A DNA stretch of 64,000 nt from Gigaspora rosea (Eukaryota; Glomeromycota; Glomeromycetes; Diversisporales; Gigasporaceae), in assembly GCA_003550325.1 (NCBI GenBank), contig QKWP01000206.1, forward strand, positions 261,216 to 325,215, read 5' to 3'. A program made the position numbers and the translations under genes. The notes under the pieces are model-generated. The model was not told the origin of the DNA. It made no database searches and saw nothing but the letters and a program-made list of their open reading frames with translations. How positions within the stretch are numbered: position 1 is the first letter of the stretch; every line of letters starts with the position of its first letter. Positions 60,637-64,000 of this stretch are shown in pieces.

Positions 60637-63600
60637 ATGCCTCAGATTATCAAGCTCAAATTAGCAACCTTGAACGTGAAAGTGATAAATGACAAAGGCA
60701 AGCAAAAAAATACGTTTGATAAAAATCATACAAACTGGATATCATTTGCCTGCAAGAAACCAACTTAAACAATAAGAACATGGAGATCTTTCTAAAAAAA
60801 ACAGTAGATACACAAGTCAATTTGGTCTAATAAGGCAGCAATCCTGGCAGGCAACAAGGATATAGAATTCTCTAACACAAAAATTACCCATGGGAAAGAA
60901 TTATCGAGACAGAATTTACCTTTAAAGGACAAAAGTATCATATTACTAATATCTATGCGCCACCGAACTCTCTAGACAGAGTAGAGTTTCTCAAATCTTG
61001 GACTCTGGAGATAAAACAAGGAGCAATAAATATTATGGCAGGAGATCTGAACATCAACCTAGACCCACTAAATAACCAGATCAGTCAAGCTTCTTCGCAA
61101 TATGATCCTTCAAAAAAGCTGCTGGCAGAACTAACACGTGACTTTATCAATGTGGCAGATTGCTCAGAGGAAAAACCGTTTTTAACGTATTTTCAAAATA
61201 CTCAAGGAGGACAAACAATGGACACCTGTATAGATTATATCTTTGTGGAGGAAGGATATGGGCACCTAGTCAATGAGGTTGCTCTACGCTTTGGCAACTC
61301 AGATCATATGCTTCTAGAATATTCTCTCATGTCCTCAAGTAAAAGCAGACATAGCCCGCTATGGAGGCTTGACAAAGAAAGTCTCGAAAATGAAAGGATC
61401 TTGGAGGAGGTAATAAGGAAACTAGAGAAGAAGAGCTCCACACAGGACATGGACCTTTGCAAGTTAAATATCCAGTCAATTATCAGAGCTTTCAGAAGAC
61501 CGAAACCACCAGAGAAAAAGATTGAGACTTTGCATAAGAAGATTACGAATTGCACAATAAGGGTGGCCAAAAACCCCTCAGATGAAATAGCCAGTCATAA
61601 ACTAGAATCTTTCAGNCACAATAAGGGTGGCCAAAAACCCCTCAGATGAAATAGCCAGTCATAAACTAGAATCTTTCAGAATCCAGTTAAAGGAAGAACT
61701 AGAAAAAATGTCAGAAAATTGGTGCAGAAGATCAAAAGCGAAATGGATAGAAAAAGGGGAACGCTCCACCAAATACTTTTATGCCCAATATAAAGCCAGA
61801 AAATCAATAAGCTGTCAGGATAAAATCAAACCTTCAGAAAACAGTCGCCATGAAAGAGACACTCTGCGCCATATCAGGGATTTCTACGAAAAGCTCTATA
61901 AAACTGAAGAGATCGACATGGCGGCAGTGAACAAGATTACAAGCAGGTCGGTGAAGAATGGAACTGTACCTTGATATGTCCAATAGGAAAAGAAGAAATA
62001 CTTCAGACAATACAGGAACTGCCGGGAAATAAATCACCAGGGACAGACGGTTTAACTTATGAATTTTATAAAACACTAGCAGAAAAACTGGCACCAATAC
62101 TGGAGATAGTGTTTAACTATGTAATCAAAGAATGCAGGATGCCTTCGTCATGGCACAAAAATATTTTAATTCTGATACCTGTGAGAGGAAAATTTGGAGG
62201 ATGTTGGTAACTGGTGACTGATTTCTCTGGTCAACAGCGACGCAAAAATTTTTATGAAGATTTTGGCAAGAAGATTAAATACGATATGCAATGAAATCAT
62301 CGCTAACCATCAAAACGGCTTTGTAGCCGGTAGACTAATCACGGACTCGGTGCTAGATATTATCACCACTATAAGGGCCAGTAGGGAAACTTCGGATGAA
62401 CATTGGCTGGTGCTGATTGATCAAGCGAAAGCTTTTGATAGAGTCAATCATACATATCTAAGTAAGGTCCTAGAGAAATTTATAAAGGTAGTAAATAACC
62501 TCTTTGCGAACCAAGAGGCCCACATCGTAGGAAGCAACAAAATCTCAAAGTCATTTAGAGTTAGCAAGGGGGTACGCTAGGGCGACCCCCTATTACCGTT
62601 ACTTTACATAATCGCTTTTGAACCACTGCTAATACAGATCAAGGACCAAATCAAGGTTTGCCACTGGAAAATTCATACTTTAAATTGGCGGCTTATGTTG
62701 ACGATCTCACTGTTGGGCTGGGCTCGAGCTCAAATTGGAAGAGGTTAAAAGATCTTCTACATACTTATGAAGCCACTTCAAATGCAAAGGTAAATAAAAA
62801 AAAGACTAAGTTGATACCGTTGACTTTAACTGCGGAGAGAGTAGAGCTAGAAGGGGAGGAAGAGCTTGCCAAGTGTAGGGAAGACGACTCCCTGGAAATC
62901 TTAGGCCATAAACTGAAAAGAGACGGCTCTCCTGTGAAAGGCTTCTGGGCCAAAAAAATTGAAGAGATTAAAAGATTATTAGAAAAGTATGGTAAAAGAA
63001 ATCTCTTCTTCTGGGGTAAAATATTGGTAATTAACTCCCTGATATTGTCACAGATCTGGTACTCAGCGTATATATGCCCTCCTAACAGGAAGCAGCTGGC
63101 AGAAATTAACAACCAACTCTTATTCTAGATTAAACAGAAATCGAGAATGTTGCCTAAGTACTCTACTTTCCAAAAATCACATGAGAATCTAGGACTGAGG
63201 GCCCCAATTTTAAGGGACCTTCTTGATGCCTGACTCATCATGGCCTGGAAGAGCCTAGTCATGAAGAACTGCACATGGTGGTAGCACTAAGAGATATAAA
63301 CGCAAAGGAGCTAAGAAAGAAGAGGGATATTTCACCTCTATAGGCCCTGAATACAAACCCAGTTAAACTAAAAACTTGGCCAAATGTATGGAAGCTATTT
63401 ATAAGAGCTTGGGGAAGATTTAAAGGAAGAATCCTAGCTAGATTCAACTGGCCATGGGAAGAACCTGAAATTATGATAGACCAATGGATAGGCAAGCAGA
63501 TTTCAACCAAGCGAGTTATTGAACTGCTCAGAAGCAACAAGAAACCAGGTACCGATAGCACAGAAAAAACGAAGAACCACGTTCCGACCTGGTTGAATTT

Positions 63601-63957
63601 GAACAGAATTGCAAACATAAAAAAGGACATTATGTAGAGGCTACACCATGGGGCTCTCCTGCTGGGTTACCATACCAAACCATACCAAACACATGGGGAA
63701 AACGAAAATGGGAACTGTCCATAGTGCGAGAGCAGTACCCAGAGCTGAGAACATTTAGCATCACATGTAAGGTCAGTAAGATCTTTTGGGAGAAAGCATA
63801 TAGTAATTTGAACTTGGAGGAGAGGGACACACCACCAAAAACGATAGAAGACATTTTTTCCGCAGACAATATTCAAAACTCCGGCAAAAAAGAGACAGTA
63901 TTATGGTTACACATGACAGTCATCTACGAACTCTGGTGTATGTTCGCAGCGTATAAG
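60637..63957 (+). pseudogene. LINE-A8 ORF2: endonuclease-RT-finger, broken
   Basis: ATG 60637 after the linker. Endonuclease: CLQETN, MAGDLNINLDPLNNQ, CIDYIFVEEGYGHLV, NSDHMLLE (61035-61615). 61627-61974: WCRRSKAKWIEKGERSTKYF linker. RT: GNKSPGTDGLTYEFYK (61971-62210), FMKILARRLNTICNEI, DQAKAFDRVNHTY (62254-62580), motif B ending in a stop (GVR-stop-GDPL), motif C AYVDDLTVGL with Ala to Val (62658-63128). Thumb and C-terminal finger follow to 63957. Stops at former Trp codons at 63126 and 63635. Confidence 0.88.
61553..61679. other. Assembly overlap: 63-bp exact duplicate around one N
   Basis: 61553-61615 and 61617-61679 are identical, separated by a single N at 61616, in the middle of LINE-A8 ORF2. 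A6 and A7 have one copy. Most simply two contigs were joined without merging their overlap. Confidence 0.93.
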
Positions 63958-64000
63958 TAGGGTAAAGAAGTCTTGTCCTGTGACGCAGCGATTTGGCGCA

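Larger units (their letters stand above)
59190..64000 (+). mobile_element. LINE-A copy A8, 5'-truncated, cut by window end
   Basis: Begins inside ORF1 (homology to A6 from CTCAGAAGAGCAAGCAAC) and runs to the window edge near the end of ORF2. Same subfamily as A6 and A7. Contains an assembly join (N at 61616). Confidence 0.88.

Overview
The window is a eukaryotic, AT-rich stretch (439-base N gap at 54678-55116, single N at 61616) built almost entirely of transposable elements. I found no credible host gene, rRNA or canonical tRNA gene. The retrotransposon types, low GC and wealth of DNA-element relics fit a repeat-rich fungal genome. An arbuscular mycorrhizal fungus such as Rhizophagus is my best guess from protein style, but nothing here is diagnostic.

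The dominant resident is one two-ORF non-LTR retrotransposon family, called LINE-A. ORF1 is a gag-like protein with a CCHC zinc knuckle. ORF2 has an APE-type endonuclease, an RT with a YADD motif and a C-terminal CX2CX7HX4C finger; this is L1/Tx1-like. There are nine copies or pieces: A1 (1-468, -), A2 (469-1740, -), A3 (7844-13254, +), A4 (13669-19560, -), A5 (21466-26803, +), A6 (30591-36250, +, both ends and target duplication visible), A7 (40798-47909, -), A8 (59190-64000, +, cut by the window end) and A9 (shattered host copy, 38341 to about 55905, +). All are broken by frameshifts, stops or insertions. A second family, LINE-B, carries an RT, an RNase H and a C-terminal finger. It is present as B1 (27900-37565, split by A6), B2 (50868-52445, -) and a probable B3 3' end (53570-54677).

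Four tRNA-headed SINEs (1905-2558, 15110-15774, 19608-20348, 56835-57424) end in the same AATAAA-(G)AGYGCC-hairpin-A(n) tail as LINE-A, so they are probably mobilised by LINE-A. A fifth tRNA-like SINE head of another type lies at 58345. Non-autonomous DNA elements with TIRs and target duplications fill the rest: hAT-type (8-bp TSD) at 17411, 23713, 32266, 37693, 39159 and 45711; pogo-type (TA) at 4335, 36739 and 40130; piggyBac-like (TTAA) at 40814 and 57718; MULE-like (9-bp TSD) at 40530; and a 2.4-kb foldback element (48372-50804) with a 1.5-kb near-perfect palindrome. A decayed hAT transposase lies at 5.7-7.7 kb.

The layout is strongly nested. Around 38-56 kb one LINE-A copy is interrupted by a hAT MITE, a pogo MITE, a MULE-like MITE, a complete antisense LINE-A (itself holding a TTAA MITE and a hAT foldback) and a 7.4-kb composite insertion. 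Several insertions can be proven because an uninterrupted paralogous site is present elsewhere in the window.
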